Assembly: GCA_903900705.1 (NCBI GenBank)
Contig: CAIUOG010000051.1
Coordinates: 1 to 51,568 of the forward strand
Reading direction: 5' to 3'
Length of the DNA stretch: 51,568 nt
Source of the DNA: an uncultured Acidobacteriia bacterium
GTDB lineage: Bacteria; Acidobacteriota; Terriglobia; Bryobacterales; Bryobacteraceae
The translations under genes and the position numbers were made by a program. Under the pieces are notes generated by a model that searched no databases, was not told the origin of the DNA, and was given only the letters and a program-made list of their open reading frames with translations. Positions 41,937-49,126 of the stretch are shown in pieces. Each line of letters starts with the position of its first letter. Position 1 is the stretch's first letter.

Positions 41937-42488
41937 ATGAAAGGCATCTTACTCGCCACGGTGCTTTGGGCGCTGCCCGGCCTCGCGCATGAGCTGCAGG
42001 ATAACCGCGCGACCCTGGTGCTGCGCGAGAACAACCACGTCACGCTGACTGTTTACGTTGGCCTGGCGGACGCGCTGCACCTGGCGCTGGCGCCGCAGCG
42101 GCCGCTGGGTGAATTCCTCGCGTCGTGGGCGGCGATGAAGCCGGAAGAGCTGCAAAAGCAGTTGCTCCAGGCGCAGAAGCGTTTTGAGGCGGGGACGCGC
42201 CTGGTGCTGCCGCAGGGCGGGGAACTGGCGCTCACCAACTGGGTGTGGCCGGATGCGCGGCAGGTGCAGAGTCTGCTGCAGCGCCGCATTATGCAGTCGC
42301 TGGTGGATCCGGGTGGACATTTCCATGAAGACCCGACGGAGATTCATGCCGAAGCCGTCGCGGTGCGCGAAATCGCGTCGCTGCGGGTGCAGTTCCCGGA
42401 GGAGTTCCAGCGCGTTCTGGTCGTCGCGTACCGTCCGTCACAAGTGTGGGCGGAGCCAAGGACGATGTCACCGGCCATCCGGTTTTAG
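41937..42488 (+). CDS. exported protein of unknown function, probable partner of the YHYH fusion
   Basis: A 183-residue protein with a signal peptide (MKGILLATVLWALPGLAHE). The body has a strand pair (RATLVLRENNHVTLTVYVGL), a helical segment with Gln/Lys (KPEELQKQLLQAQKRFEAG), a histidine-rich stretch (HFHEDPTEIHAEA, about 127-139), which could hold a metal, and a closing beta segment. I do not recognise the family. Start: ATG at 41937, just after the upstream stop. A GTG at 41922 overlaps that stop by 4 bases and is possible. The position next to the YHYH gene suggests joint function. Confidence 0.75.
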   Translation: MKGILLATVLWALPGLAHELQDNRATLVLRENNHVTLTVYVGLADALHLALAPQRPLGEFLASWAAMKPEELQKQLLQAQKRFEAGTRLVLPQGGELALTNWVWPDARQVQSLLQRRIMQSLVDPGGHFHEDPTEIHAEAVAVREIASLRVQFPEEFQRVLVVAYRPSQVWAEPRTMSPAIRF

Positions 42489-42511
42489 TTTTCCTGTCTT
42501 TCCTGTCTTGT

Positions 42512-42536
42512 CACGCATGGGTGCCACTCATGCGTG
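42512..42536. repeat. perfect 8-bp inverted repeat
   Basis: CACGCATG, 9-base spacer, CATGCGTG, lying about 50 bases before the dehydrogenase start and just after the preceding gene. There is no T-run, so it looks more like an operator than a terminator. Two direct copies of TTTCCTGTC precede it (42490-42507). Confidence 0.5.
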
Positions 42537-42559
42537 TCACCCATCGGTGTGCCCTTCCC

Positions 42560-42567
42560 GATAGAAT
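42560..42567 (+). promoter_or_regulatory. -10-like GATAGAAT before the sorbosone-type dehydrogenase gene
   Basis: Identical to the octamers at 26619 and 29361. It ends 15 bases before the ATG, giving a leader of roughly 8 bases. No -35 is evident. Confidence 0.45.
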
Positions 42568-42582
42568 GGAAGCCCGGACCCG

Positions 42583-43737
42583 ATGAAAACACTTCTCGCA
42601 ACTGCACTCACGCTGATTTCCGTCAGCGCCTCGTTCGCGCAGCAACCGCCGAAACTGCCTCCTCCGTTTGACGTTCCCTCGGTGAACAACAGTCCCACGG
42701 TCATTCCCCGGCCCGCCGGCGCACAGGTGAAGGTCCCGGCCGGTTTCACGGTGGAGGAATACGCGTCCGGTTTCCAGCGGCCGCGCGTGATGGTGGAAGG
42801 GCCCGGTGGCGAGATCATCGTCAGCGAGACGATTGCCAACGGCTCCGTGGTGGCGCTCAAGGGCGGCACGAAGACGGTTCTGCTCAGCGGCCTCGACCGG
42901 CCCTATGGGCTGGCATTGTGGAAAGAATATCTGTACGTCGGCGAGCCCGCTTCCATCAAGCGGTACAAGTACGATTCGAAGGCGCTCACGGTGGGCAAAG
43001 GGGAGGAAGTGGTTTCGCTGGCCGGGTATGTGAAAGGCCATGTGACGCGTACCATCCTGTTCGATGAGAAGGCCGGCAAGATGTATGTGACGGTGGGCTC
43101 CTCGGCTGACCTGGTGGTGGGCGACCCGGCGGACCGCGCGGCGATCAACGTTTACAACCCGGATGGATCGGGGCATGAGGTCTACGCGACCGGGCTGCGT
43201 AATACGGTGGGGCTGCGTTTTTACCCTGGCACGAAGCAGCTGTGGGGCACGGTGGAAGAGCGCGATGGCCCGGTGCCGGATTTCTTCACCAGCATTCAGA
43301 AGGGCGGCTTCTATGGCTGGCCTTACGCGTGGGTGGGCCCGAACGTGGATCCGCGCATTGCGGAAAAAGATCGCAAGCCGGAGATGGTGGCGAAGGCGAT
43401 TAAGCCGGATGTGCCGCTGGAACCGCACGTCGCCGTGCTGGACCTGCTTTTCTACACGGGCCGGCAGTTCCCCGCGGAGTACCGCAACGGGGCGTTCCTC
43501 GCCAACCACGGCTCGCAGAGCCTGCCGCAGCGCATCGGTTATTCGGTCTCATTCGTGCCTTTTAAGAACGGCAAGCCCGCCGGACCGCCGCGCGATTTTG
43601 CGACGGGCTGGATGCTGGGCCCGGATAAGAAAGAAGTCTGGGGCCGTCCGGTGGCGATGCTGCAACTGAAGGACGGCAGCCTGCTGATTTCCGATGATGG
43701 CGGTAAGGTGATCTGGCGCGTTTCTTATAAGAAGTAA
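42583..43737 (+). CDS. exported PQQ-dependent sugar/sorbosone dehydrogenase-like six-bladed propeller
   Basis: A 384-residue exported protein (signal MKTLLATALTLISVSASFAQ) of the glucose/sorbosone dehydrogenase family, which oxidises aldoses at C1 using soluble PQQ. The visible family stretches are FTVEEYASGFQRPRVMV, RNTVGLRFYPGTKQLWGTVEERD (the Arg-Asn-rich active-site blade), GGFYGWPYAWVG and ANHGSQSLPQRIGYSV. The catalytic His of Acinetobacter glucose dehydrogenase cannot be placed with certainty, so it may be only a structural relative. It probably feeds electrons into the cytochromes encoded nearby. Its 3' end faces the fucosidase gene, with two inverted repeats between and within the ends. 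Confidence 0.88.
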   Translation: MKTLLATALTLISVSASFAQQPPKLPPPFDVPSVNNSPTVIPRPAGAQVKVPAGFTVEEYASGFQRPRVMVEGPGGEIIVSETIANGSVVALKGGTKTVLLSGLDRPYGLALWKEYLYVGEPASIKRYKYDSKALTVGKGEEVVSLAGYVKGHVTRTILFDEKAGKMYVTVGSSADLVVGDPADRAAINVYNPDGSGHEVYATGLRNTVGLRFYPGTKQLWGTVEERDGPVPDFFTSIQKGGFYGWPYAWVGPNVDPRIAEKDRKPEMVAKAIKPDVPLEPHVAVLDLLFYTGRQFPAEYRNGAFLANHGSQSLPQRIGYSVSFVPFKNGKPAGPPRDFATGWMLGPDKKEVWGRPVAMLQLKDGSLLISDDGGKVIWRVSYKK

Positions 43738-43747
43738 TTTGCGGGCG

Positions 43748-43766
43748 CTTCTTAGAAACTAAGAAG
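43748..43766. terminator. 8-bp perfect hairpin at the fucosidase stop, possible bidirectional terminator
   Basis: CTTCTTAG, loop AAA, CTAAGAAG. It contains the TAG stop of the minus-strand fucosidase gene and lies 11 bases after the dehydrogenase stop. There is no T-run on either strand, so it may act with the larger hairpin beside it. Confidence 0.45.
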
Positions 43767-45246
43767 CTTCGAGATAAAGGCCGAATTCTGAGATCGCCGG
43801 GGCCGCCGGCGATCTCAGAATTCTCAGCCGCATTTTCGTGGCGGACTTTTCGTGATCGAGCCTTAAAATACGCCCGGCCCCGATGCTGGAGCCAATGCCC
43901 ACGGCGGACCAGCCGCTGTCCTGCCAGACCTCCACCACAAACTCTTCCACGCGCTGCCCCAGGCGGACTTCCTCGCGCAGACGGATCACGTTGAACGTGA
44001 CGGGCTTCTTCCATTCGAAGGTGATTTCCGACTCCGTCGCACCGTCGTCGGTGGCCCAGTAGGTGGCGCGGTTGCCATCGAGCAGATGCTCCGCGCGGAA
44101 CTGCTTATTTGCGCCGCGCGTGTTCGATGCGGTGATCTTTGCGCCCACGGCGAGGTTCCTTGCAAACGTACGCTTCAGCAGGTCGCCCACGCCGCTGAGA
44201 GCCGCCACATCGTTCTCATGCAGCAGGCCGCGCTGGTCCGGCGGAACGTTGAGCAGGAAGCCCGCGCCGCGGCCCGCCGACTGGTAGTAGAGGTCCAGCA
44301 GCTGGCGCGGCGTTTTGACCTTCGCGTTCTCCTTCTCATGCCAGAACCAGCCGGGCCGGATGGAAACGTCGCACTCGGCCGGAATCCACTTCGCGCCGTT
44401 GCGCGTGCCGGTCATGGATTGTTTCGCGTTCACGTTGCCAGGCGACGCGGGGCCGCCTTTATCGCCCACCGGATCGTAGGTCGCCCAGCAGGTTTCGTTG
44501 GCGATGCCGCGCTCATTGCCCACCCAGCGAATATCCGGCCCGACGTCGCTGAAGATGACGGCGTTGGGCTGCAGACCGCGAATCATTTCCCAGGTGCGGG
44601 GCCAGTCGTAATAGGTGTTGCGGTCGATGTTGCGCTTTTCGCGCGCACCGCCGTAGAAGCCGTCTCCGCCGTTGGCGCCATCGTGCCAGATTTCGTCGAT
44701 GGGTCCGTACTGCGTGAGCAGTTCGCGCAGCTGGGCGCGGTACATTTCCACGTAAGCGGGTGTGGCGTAGGAGGCGGCGTTGCGATCCCAGGGCGAGACG
44801 TAGACGCCGAAGCGGAGGCCGGCTTTGCGGGCGGCGTCTGAAATCTCACGCACCACATCGCCTTTGCCGGCGCGCCACTTTGAGTTCATCACGCTGTGGT
44901 CGGTGGTTTTGGTGGGCCAGAGGCAGAAGCCGTCATGGTGCTTGCAGGTGAGCATCACGCTCTTCATGCCGCAGGCTTTGAGGTGGCCCACGATGGCCTC
45001 GGCATCGAACGCGGTGGGGTGGAAGAGGTTCGGGTCTTCGTCGCCATAACCCCACTCTTTATCCGTGAAAGTGTTGATGGTGAAGTGGAGGAAAGCGTAG
45101 AACTCTTTCTCATGCCAGAGCAGTTGCCCTGCTGAAGGGAGCGCCCCATAGGGGGCCGGTTCCGCGGTGTTGGCCGCCCAGGCGAATGGTATGGCGGAAG
45201 CTGCCGGGATGGCCTTCAGCAGTTGGCGTCTGGAGAGTGTGCGCAT
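43759..45246 (-). CDS. Tat-exported alpha-L-fucosidase (GH29) with C-terminal F5/8C-like domain
   Basis: A 495-residue glycosidase. Tat signal (SRRQLLKAIPAASAIPFAWA); GH29 barrel with LLWHEKEFYAFLHFTINTFT near the start, MLTCKHHDGFCLWPT, and the nucleophile D189 in EIWHDGANGG; then a discoidin-like F5/8C domain (about 375-495, KQFRAEHLLDGNRATYWATDDG) that probably binds glycans. It removes terminal alpha-L-fucose from host or plant glycans. Start: ATG at 45246, because the Tat motif follows directly. The last 25 codons contain a perfect 18-bp inverted repeat, an unusual feature for coding DNA. It is divergent from a Gfo/Idh/MocA gene, 69 bp between starts. Confidence 0.93.
   Translation of the reverse strand: MRTLSRRQLLKAIPAASAIPFAWAANTAEPAPYGALPSAGQLLWHEKEFYAFLHFTINTFTDKEWGYGDEDPNLFHPTAFDAEAIVGHLKACGMKSVMLTCKHHDGFCLWPTKTTDHSVMNSKWRAGKGDVVREISDAARKAGLRFGVYVSPWDRNAASYATPAYVEMYRAQLRELLTQYGPIDEIWHDGANGGDGFYGGAREKRNIDRNTYYDWPRTWEMIRGLQPNAVIFSDVGPDIRWVGNERGIANETCWATYDPVGDKGGPASPGNVNAKQSMTGTRNGAKWIPAECDVSIRPGWFWHEKENAKVKTPRQLLDLYYQSAGRGAGFLLNVPPDQRGLLHENDVAALSGVGDLLKRTFARNLAVGAKITASNTRGANKQFRAEHLLDGNRATYWATDDGATESEITFEWKKPVTFNVIRLREEVRLGQRVEEFVVEVWQDSGWSAVGIGSSIGAGRILRLDHEKSATKMRLRILRSPAAPAISEFGLYLEAS
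43783..43823. repeat. perfect 18-bp inverted repeat within the fucosidase coding end
   Basis: Left arm 43783-43800, right arm 43806-43823, loop GGCCG; every base of the 18 pairs (arm begins GAATTCTGAG and ends CGCCGG). It lies within the last codons of the fucosidase frame (peptide ILRSPAAPAISEF) and 46 bases after the convergent dehydrogenase stop. It may terminate dehydrogenase transcription into the fucosidase gene or protect the 3' end of either mRNA. Confidence 0.9.
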
Positions 45247-45314
45247 GGCTTGAGCAGGGTGTAAAAGCCCTCTGGCAGAGTATATGCTAAGAGCTGTCAA
45301 ACGGAGCCTCCCTG

Positions 45315-46634
45315 ATGAATCGACGTACCTTTCTTTCGCTTGCGCCCGCGATCATTCCGGGGTCGGCACTGGGTTTGAATGGCGCGGTTGCGCCGAGTAA
45401 CCGGATTGCGCTGGCGGTGATCGGAGCGGGCAATCAGGGCAGTAACGATTTCAAGGCGTTTCTTCGGGATGAGCGCGTGCAGATTACGGCGGTGGCGGAC
45501 CTGAATCGCCAATCGCCCGGCTACTGGGATGGCGGGATTGCGGGCCGCGAGCCGGCGCGTTCGTGGATCGAATGGCATTATGCGCGGCAGAAGCGTTCGG
45601 GCACGTATAAGGGCTGCGACGTCTATGAGGATTTCCGCGAGGTTCTGAATCGCAAAGACATTGACGCGGTGACGATCGCCGTGCCCGACCACTGGCACGC
45701 GCTGGCCGCCACTGCCGCCGCGCGCGCCGGTAAGGACATCTACGGCCAGAAGCCACTCGCGCTCACTATCGCGGAAGGCCGCGCCATCAGCGATGCCGTG
45801 AAGAAGTACAACCGCGTCTTCCAGTGCGGCAGCCAGCAGCGGTCTGACGTACGCTTTCGCAAGGCCTGTGAAATTGTGCGCAATGGCCGCATCGGCAAGC
45901 TGCAGAAGGTGCTGTGCGGGCTGCCGGGAGGCACGCCGGATTTCGGGAGGACGGGGGATCGTCAGGAGCCCGAACCGGTGCCGGAGGGCTTTAACTACGA
46001 GATGTGGCTCGGGCCCACGCCGGAGGCTCCATATGCGCCGGGGCGCTGCCATGTGAATTTCCGGTGGATTCTGGATTATTCGGGCGGGCAGATTACGGAC
46101 TGGGGCGGGCATCATCCGGACATCGCGCAGTGGGGCATGGGGACGGAAAAGACCGGGCCGGTGGCGATCCGCAACGGCCAGGCGCAGTGGGCGCGGGAGA
46201 AGCTCTGGAATACCGCGACGGACTTCACGTTTGACGCGGTTTATGAGAGCGGCGTGACGCTGACGGTTTCGAGCCGCCTGCGCAGCGGCGTGACGTTCAT
46301 CGGCAGCGAGGGCTCCGTGTGGGTGACGCGCGGGGCCATGGAAGCCACGCCGCAGGCGCTGCTCGATTACACGCCCGGGCCGGGCGAGATCAGCCTGTAT
46401 AAAAGCGAAGACCACTACCGCAATTTCATCGATTGCGTGCAGAGCCGGAAGGAGCCGATTGCGCCGGCCGAGCAGGCGCATCGCTCGATTACGATCGGGC
46501 ACCTGGGGAATATCAGTCTGCGCGTGGGGCGCGATCTGCGTTGGGATCCGAAGACGGAGCAGATCCTCGGCGACGAGGTGGCGAACCGCATGCTTTCGCG
46601 CCCGATGCGGAAGCCCTGGAAACTGGAAGTCTAA
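45315..46634 (+). CDS. Tat-exported Gfo/Idh/MocA-family NAD(P)-dependent oxidoreductase
   Basis: A 439-residue oxidoreductase. Tat signal (NRRTFLSLAPAIIPGSALG); Rossmann domain with GxGxxG (VIGAGNQGS, about 36-44); VPDHWHA; the active-site loop IYGQKPLAL containing the catalytic Lys; and the substrate domain with DWGGHHPDIAQWG. Exported members of this family are common in acidobacteria and planctomycetes; related enzymes carry tightly bound NAD(H) and interconvert sugar hydroxyl and keto groups, often at C3. Start: ATG at 45315 with CGGAG 10 bases upstream. It is divergent from the fucosidase gene, so the two may jointly process fucosylated sugars. Confidence 0.92.
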   Translation: MNRRTFLSLAPAIIPGSALGLNGAVAPSNRIALAVIGAGNQGSNDFKAFLRDERVQITAVADLNRQSPGYWDGGIAGREPARSWIEWHYARQKRSGTYKGCDVYEDFREVLNRKDIDAVTIAVPDHWHALAATAAARAGKDIYGQKPLALTIAEGRAISDAVKKYNRVFQCGSQQRSDVRFRKACEIVRNGRIGKLQKVLCGLPGGTPDFGRTGDRQEPEPVPEGFNYEMWLGPTPEAPYAPGRCHVNFRWILDYSGGQITDWGGHHPDIAQWGMGTEKTGPVAIRNGQAQWAREKLWNTATDFTFDAVYESGVTLTVSSRLRSGVTFIGSEGSVWVTRGAMEATPQALLDYTPGPGEISLYKSEDHYRNFIDCVQSRKEPIAPAEQAHRSITIGHLGNISLRVGRDLRWDPKTEQILGDEVANRMLSRPMRKPWKLEV

Positions 46635-46650
46635 GCGAAGCCTTTGGAAT

Positions 46651-47268
46651 TTAGGCCAGTTCGCCGTTCCGCCAGGCCGCGAGCAGCGCTTCCTGCGCGG
46701 CCACGGCGGCATCTTTCACACGCCAGGCGGCGCGGTCGCGGTTGCCCACGGGGTTGCTGATGCCGCGCACTTCCCCGGCGCGAAGGCCAAACAGCCGCGC
46801 CACGTGCGCAATGGCCGCGCCCTCCATGTTCTCCACGCCGCCGCCGGTGCGCGCGGCGAGCGCGAGAGCACTGGCATTGTCGCCGGTGCAGGTGTTGACG
46901 GTAACGAAAGGAACAAGGCGGCGTTCAGGCACAATTTGCAGCGGCAGCACGTTGTAGACGGGTTCCGGGCCGGCGATGACCGGGAAGCCCAGCGCCCGCA
47001 TATCGAGGAAGCCGCCAGCCGAGTTCGCGCCGAGATCGCCGTAGCATTCGGTCTCCGCCCAGGCGACGCTGCCCACCGGCAAATCCGCGCCCGGATAGCC
47101 GCCGCCGATGCCGCAGACCACGACGGCCTTCGCCTGTTGCGCGGCGAGAAAACGCGTGAGCGCGATGGCGGCATTCACGGCGCCTACGCCGGTAATGATG
47201 ACAGGCAGGTGTGGCCGCAGCAGAGCGCCTTCCATTTCGGTGGCAACGCAGATGATGAGGTCGGTCAT
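46651..47268 (-). CDS. mqnB: futalosine hydrolase (menaquinone biosynthesis, MqnB)
   Basis: Cleaves futalosine to dehypoxanthine futalosine plus hypoxanthine in the futalosine route to menaquinone. The 205-residue protein has the nucleoside-phosphorylase/MTAN fold: VATEMEG near the start (catalytic Glu), VVVCGIGGGYPG, VENMEGAAIAHVARLFG (substrate ribose-binding Met-Glu) and VRGISNPVGNRDRAAW, where the Asp acts as general acid. The 'RGISNPVGNRDR' form is distinctive of MqnB. Its ATG follows the upstream stop directly (TAAATG), so it is the last gene of a four-gene operon. No other mqn gene is in the window. Confidence 0.9.
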   Translation of the reverse strand: MTDLIICVATEMEGALLRPHLPVIITGVGAVNAAIALTRFLAAQQAKAVVVCGIGGGYPGADLPVGSVAWAETECYGDLGANSAGGFLDMRALGFPVIAGPEPVYNVLPLQIVPERRLVPFVTVNTCTGDNASALALAARTGGGVENMEGAAIAHVARLFGLRAGEVRGISNPVGNRDRAAWRVKDAAVAAQEALLAAWRNGELA

Positions 47269-47877
47269 TTATTTGGGCGCATAGCCGCCGCGCGCGCTGA
47301 TTTTGCCGCGCTTCCGGTGCCCTTCGTCAGACATGGGATGCACGCCGGTGGCATCAATCCAGCGGTTGTAAAAATTGAACAGCGCGCAGACCGTGATGGC
47401 GTAGTAGATCGCTTCATCGCTCCAGCCGGCGGCGCGCAGGGGTTCCATATCGGCAGCCGTGATGGCGGGCGAATGGCTGTTCACCTTGCGCACGAAGCGC
47501 AGCAGCGCCTTCTCGTTTTCGGGAAGCGCCGAGGCTTCCAGGTCTTCAATCACGCTCCACACCAGAGCCTCATCTCCCATTCCTTCACCCCCCAGCAGTT
47601 CCGCCGCGACCGCGGCGTGTGACTTCAGTCAGAACGGGCACTGATTTTCAGCCGAGGTGAAGGCCGCGATCAACTCCCGCAGGCCGGGCGTGAGCGGCGA
47701 AGGTTCGCGCAGAATCTCCTGCGTGAAGCGGGCCAGGTGTTCGGTGGCTTTCGGCCTGAAGGCGAACAGGTGCCAGATCTGCGAATACTCGCCGCCGGCC
47801 TGCATCTGCCGCAACAGGTCGGCGTACGGCCCGGGTTCCGGATTGTTTTCGACATCGGGCAGAAACAGCGGTTCCAT
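47269..47877 (-). CDS. AhpD-like (carboxymuconolactone decarboxylase family) peroxidase, probable selenoprotein with in-frame TGA
   Basis: A 202-residue AhpD-like protein read as one gene across an in-frame TGA at codon 83 (47629-47631). The first 82 residues (ending ENQCPF) and the following 119 residues (LKSHAAVAAELLGG onward) are both typical of the family and in the same frame. The TGA replaces the second cysteine of the CxxC-xxx-H redox motif: C80-P-F-[TGA83]-L-K-S-H87. A GC hairpin with GGUC loop follows at the distance expected of a bacterial SECIS. Both halves would otherwise be truncated genes, and the second has no good start before 47580. The family reduces peroxides through its thiol or selenol pair. 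It sits between the M20 gene (2-bp gap) and mqnB (0-bp gap). Confidence 0.85.
47602..47617 (-). promoter_or_regulatory. candidate bacterial SECIS hairpin downstream of the TGA
   Basis: In the mRNA: CGCCGC, loop GGUC, GCGGCG; six perfect pairs with an optional seventh G-C that leaves a GU apex. The loop begins 17 bases after the UGA. In E. coli fdhF the GGUCU loop begins about 18 bases after its UGA, so position, loop sequence and stem match the SelB-binding element. Confidence 0.75.
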
Positions 47878-47879
47878 AC

Positions 47880-49121
47880 TTAGGATTCTGACAGCCTGGC
47901 AAGGGTCTGCGCCAGGACCAGCGTGCCCTGCGCGATGGCCTCCGGCGAGGCGTATTCATCGGGCCGGTGGCTCACGCCATTGCGGCAGGGGATGAACAGC
48001 ATGGCGGTGGGGCAGATGCGCGCCATGAAGAGCGAATCGTGATAGGCGCGGCTCACCATGCGGTCGAACGGGAGATTGCTTTCTGTGCAGACGGCGCTGA
48101 TGGCATCGACAATCTTCGGCGCGCAGGCGCAGGGCGCGTCGCGGTTGATGATCTCGATGCTGATGCTCACGCCCCGGCGCGTGGCGACGTCTTCGCAGGT
48201 CCGTTCCAGATGTTCGATCATGCCGTCGCGGCGGACGCCGTCGATATCGCGGATATCGGCCTCCAGATGCACGCGGCTGGCGATGCCGTTGCTGACGCGC
48301 GGAAACAGGTCGCAGACGCCGGTGGTGGCGACGCTGTCGATGGAGCCTGTGGCGAGCGCGGCCTTTTCGAGTGCGAGGGCGATCTCCGCAGCGGCCAGGA
48401 AAGCATCGTGGCGGTCCCGCATGAGCACCGCGCCAGCGTGGCCGCCCTGACCGTAGATTTCGAGGCGCAGACTGGCCGGCGCGGCGATGGCGGTGACCAC
48501 GCCGACAGGCACGCCGCGGCGCTCCAGCAGCGGGCCCTGTTCGATGTGCAGTTCCACAAAGGAATCGTAGTAGTTGTCGGGCAGGCGCACCGAAGCCAGA
48601 TCGCCGGTGAAGCCCGCCGCCGTGCGGATCTCGCGCAGCGTGCGGCCCGCGGCGTCTTTCATGGTGGTGTCCACGGAGACTTCCAGGCTCCCGGTCAGCA
48701 GCCGGGAGCCCAGGCAGCCGAGGCCGAAGAGCGTGGGTTCTTCGGAGGTAAACAGGAGCAGTTCCAGTGACCGGCGCGGCACGAAGCTGGCGGCCTGGAG
48801 CGCGCGGATGGCTTCGAGTCCGGCGAGCACGCCCACCGTGCCGTCATAGCGGCCGGAGTGCGGAATGGCGTCGATGTGGGAGCCGGTGCCCACGGCGGGG
48901 GCTTCGCGGTCCGAACCGTGCCAGCGCGCGAAAGTATTGCCGACCGCGTCTTCCCGAACGTCAAGACCCGCCTGCGCGCAGAGGTCTTTGAGCCAGGCGC
49001 GGGCGCGCAGATCGTGCTCGGAGAAGACGATGCGGCTCACCTCCGGTGCTTCCAGAGCGGAGAACGCGGCGAGTTCGTCGAGTTCGCTTGTGAGGCGGTC
49101 CGGATTAATAGAGATCTGCAT
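47880..49121 (-). CDS. M20-family amidohydrolase (allantoate/ureidoglycolate/N-carbamoyl amino acid hydrolase type)
   Basis: A 413-residue binuclear zinc enzyme of the M20C (AllC/hydantoinase-carbamoylase) subfamily. Zinc ligands are in GTGSHIDAIPHSGRYDG (His and Asp), FTSEEPTLFG (tandem Glu, general base), ELHIEQGP (His) and the C-terminal GVSHRPDEY (His). The substrate could be allantoate, ureidoglycolate, ureidoglycine or an N-carbamoyl amino acid. Its place directly after a guanine deaminase gene (5-bp gap) favours purine-ring breakdown, but uricase, allantoinase and the other steps are not in the window. The substrate assignment is therefore open. Confidence 0.9.
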   Translation of the reverse strand: MQISINPDRLTSELDELAAFSALEAPEVSRIVFSEHDLRARAWLKDLCAQAGLDVREDAVGNTFARWHGSDREAPAVGTGSHIDAIPHSGRYDGTVGVLAGLEAIRALQAASFVPRRSLELLLFTSEEPTLFGLGCLGSRLLTGSLEVSVDTTMKDAAGRTLREIRTAAGFTGDLASVRLPDNYYDSFVELHIEQGPLLERRGVPVGVVTAIAAPASLRLEIYGQGGHAGAVLMRDRHDAFLAAAEIALALEKAALATGSIDSVATTGVCDLFPRVSNGIASRVHLEADIRDIDGVRRDGMIEHLERTCEDVATRRGVSISIEIINRDAPCACAPKIVDAISAVCTESNLPFDRMVSRAYHDSLFMARICPTAMLFIPCRNGVSHRPDEYASPEAIAQGTLVLAQTLARLSES

Positions 49122-49126
49122 AGTTT

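Noticed and set aside
47269-47580. Separate 103-residue gene, and a truncated 82-residue gene at 47629-47877
   Set aside because: They share one reading frame and one protein family and are joined by a TGA at the redox cysteine, so one selenoprotein gene explains both.
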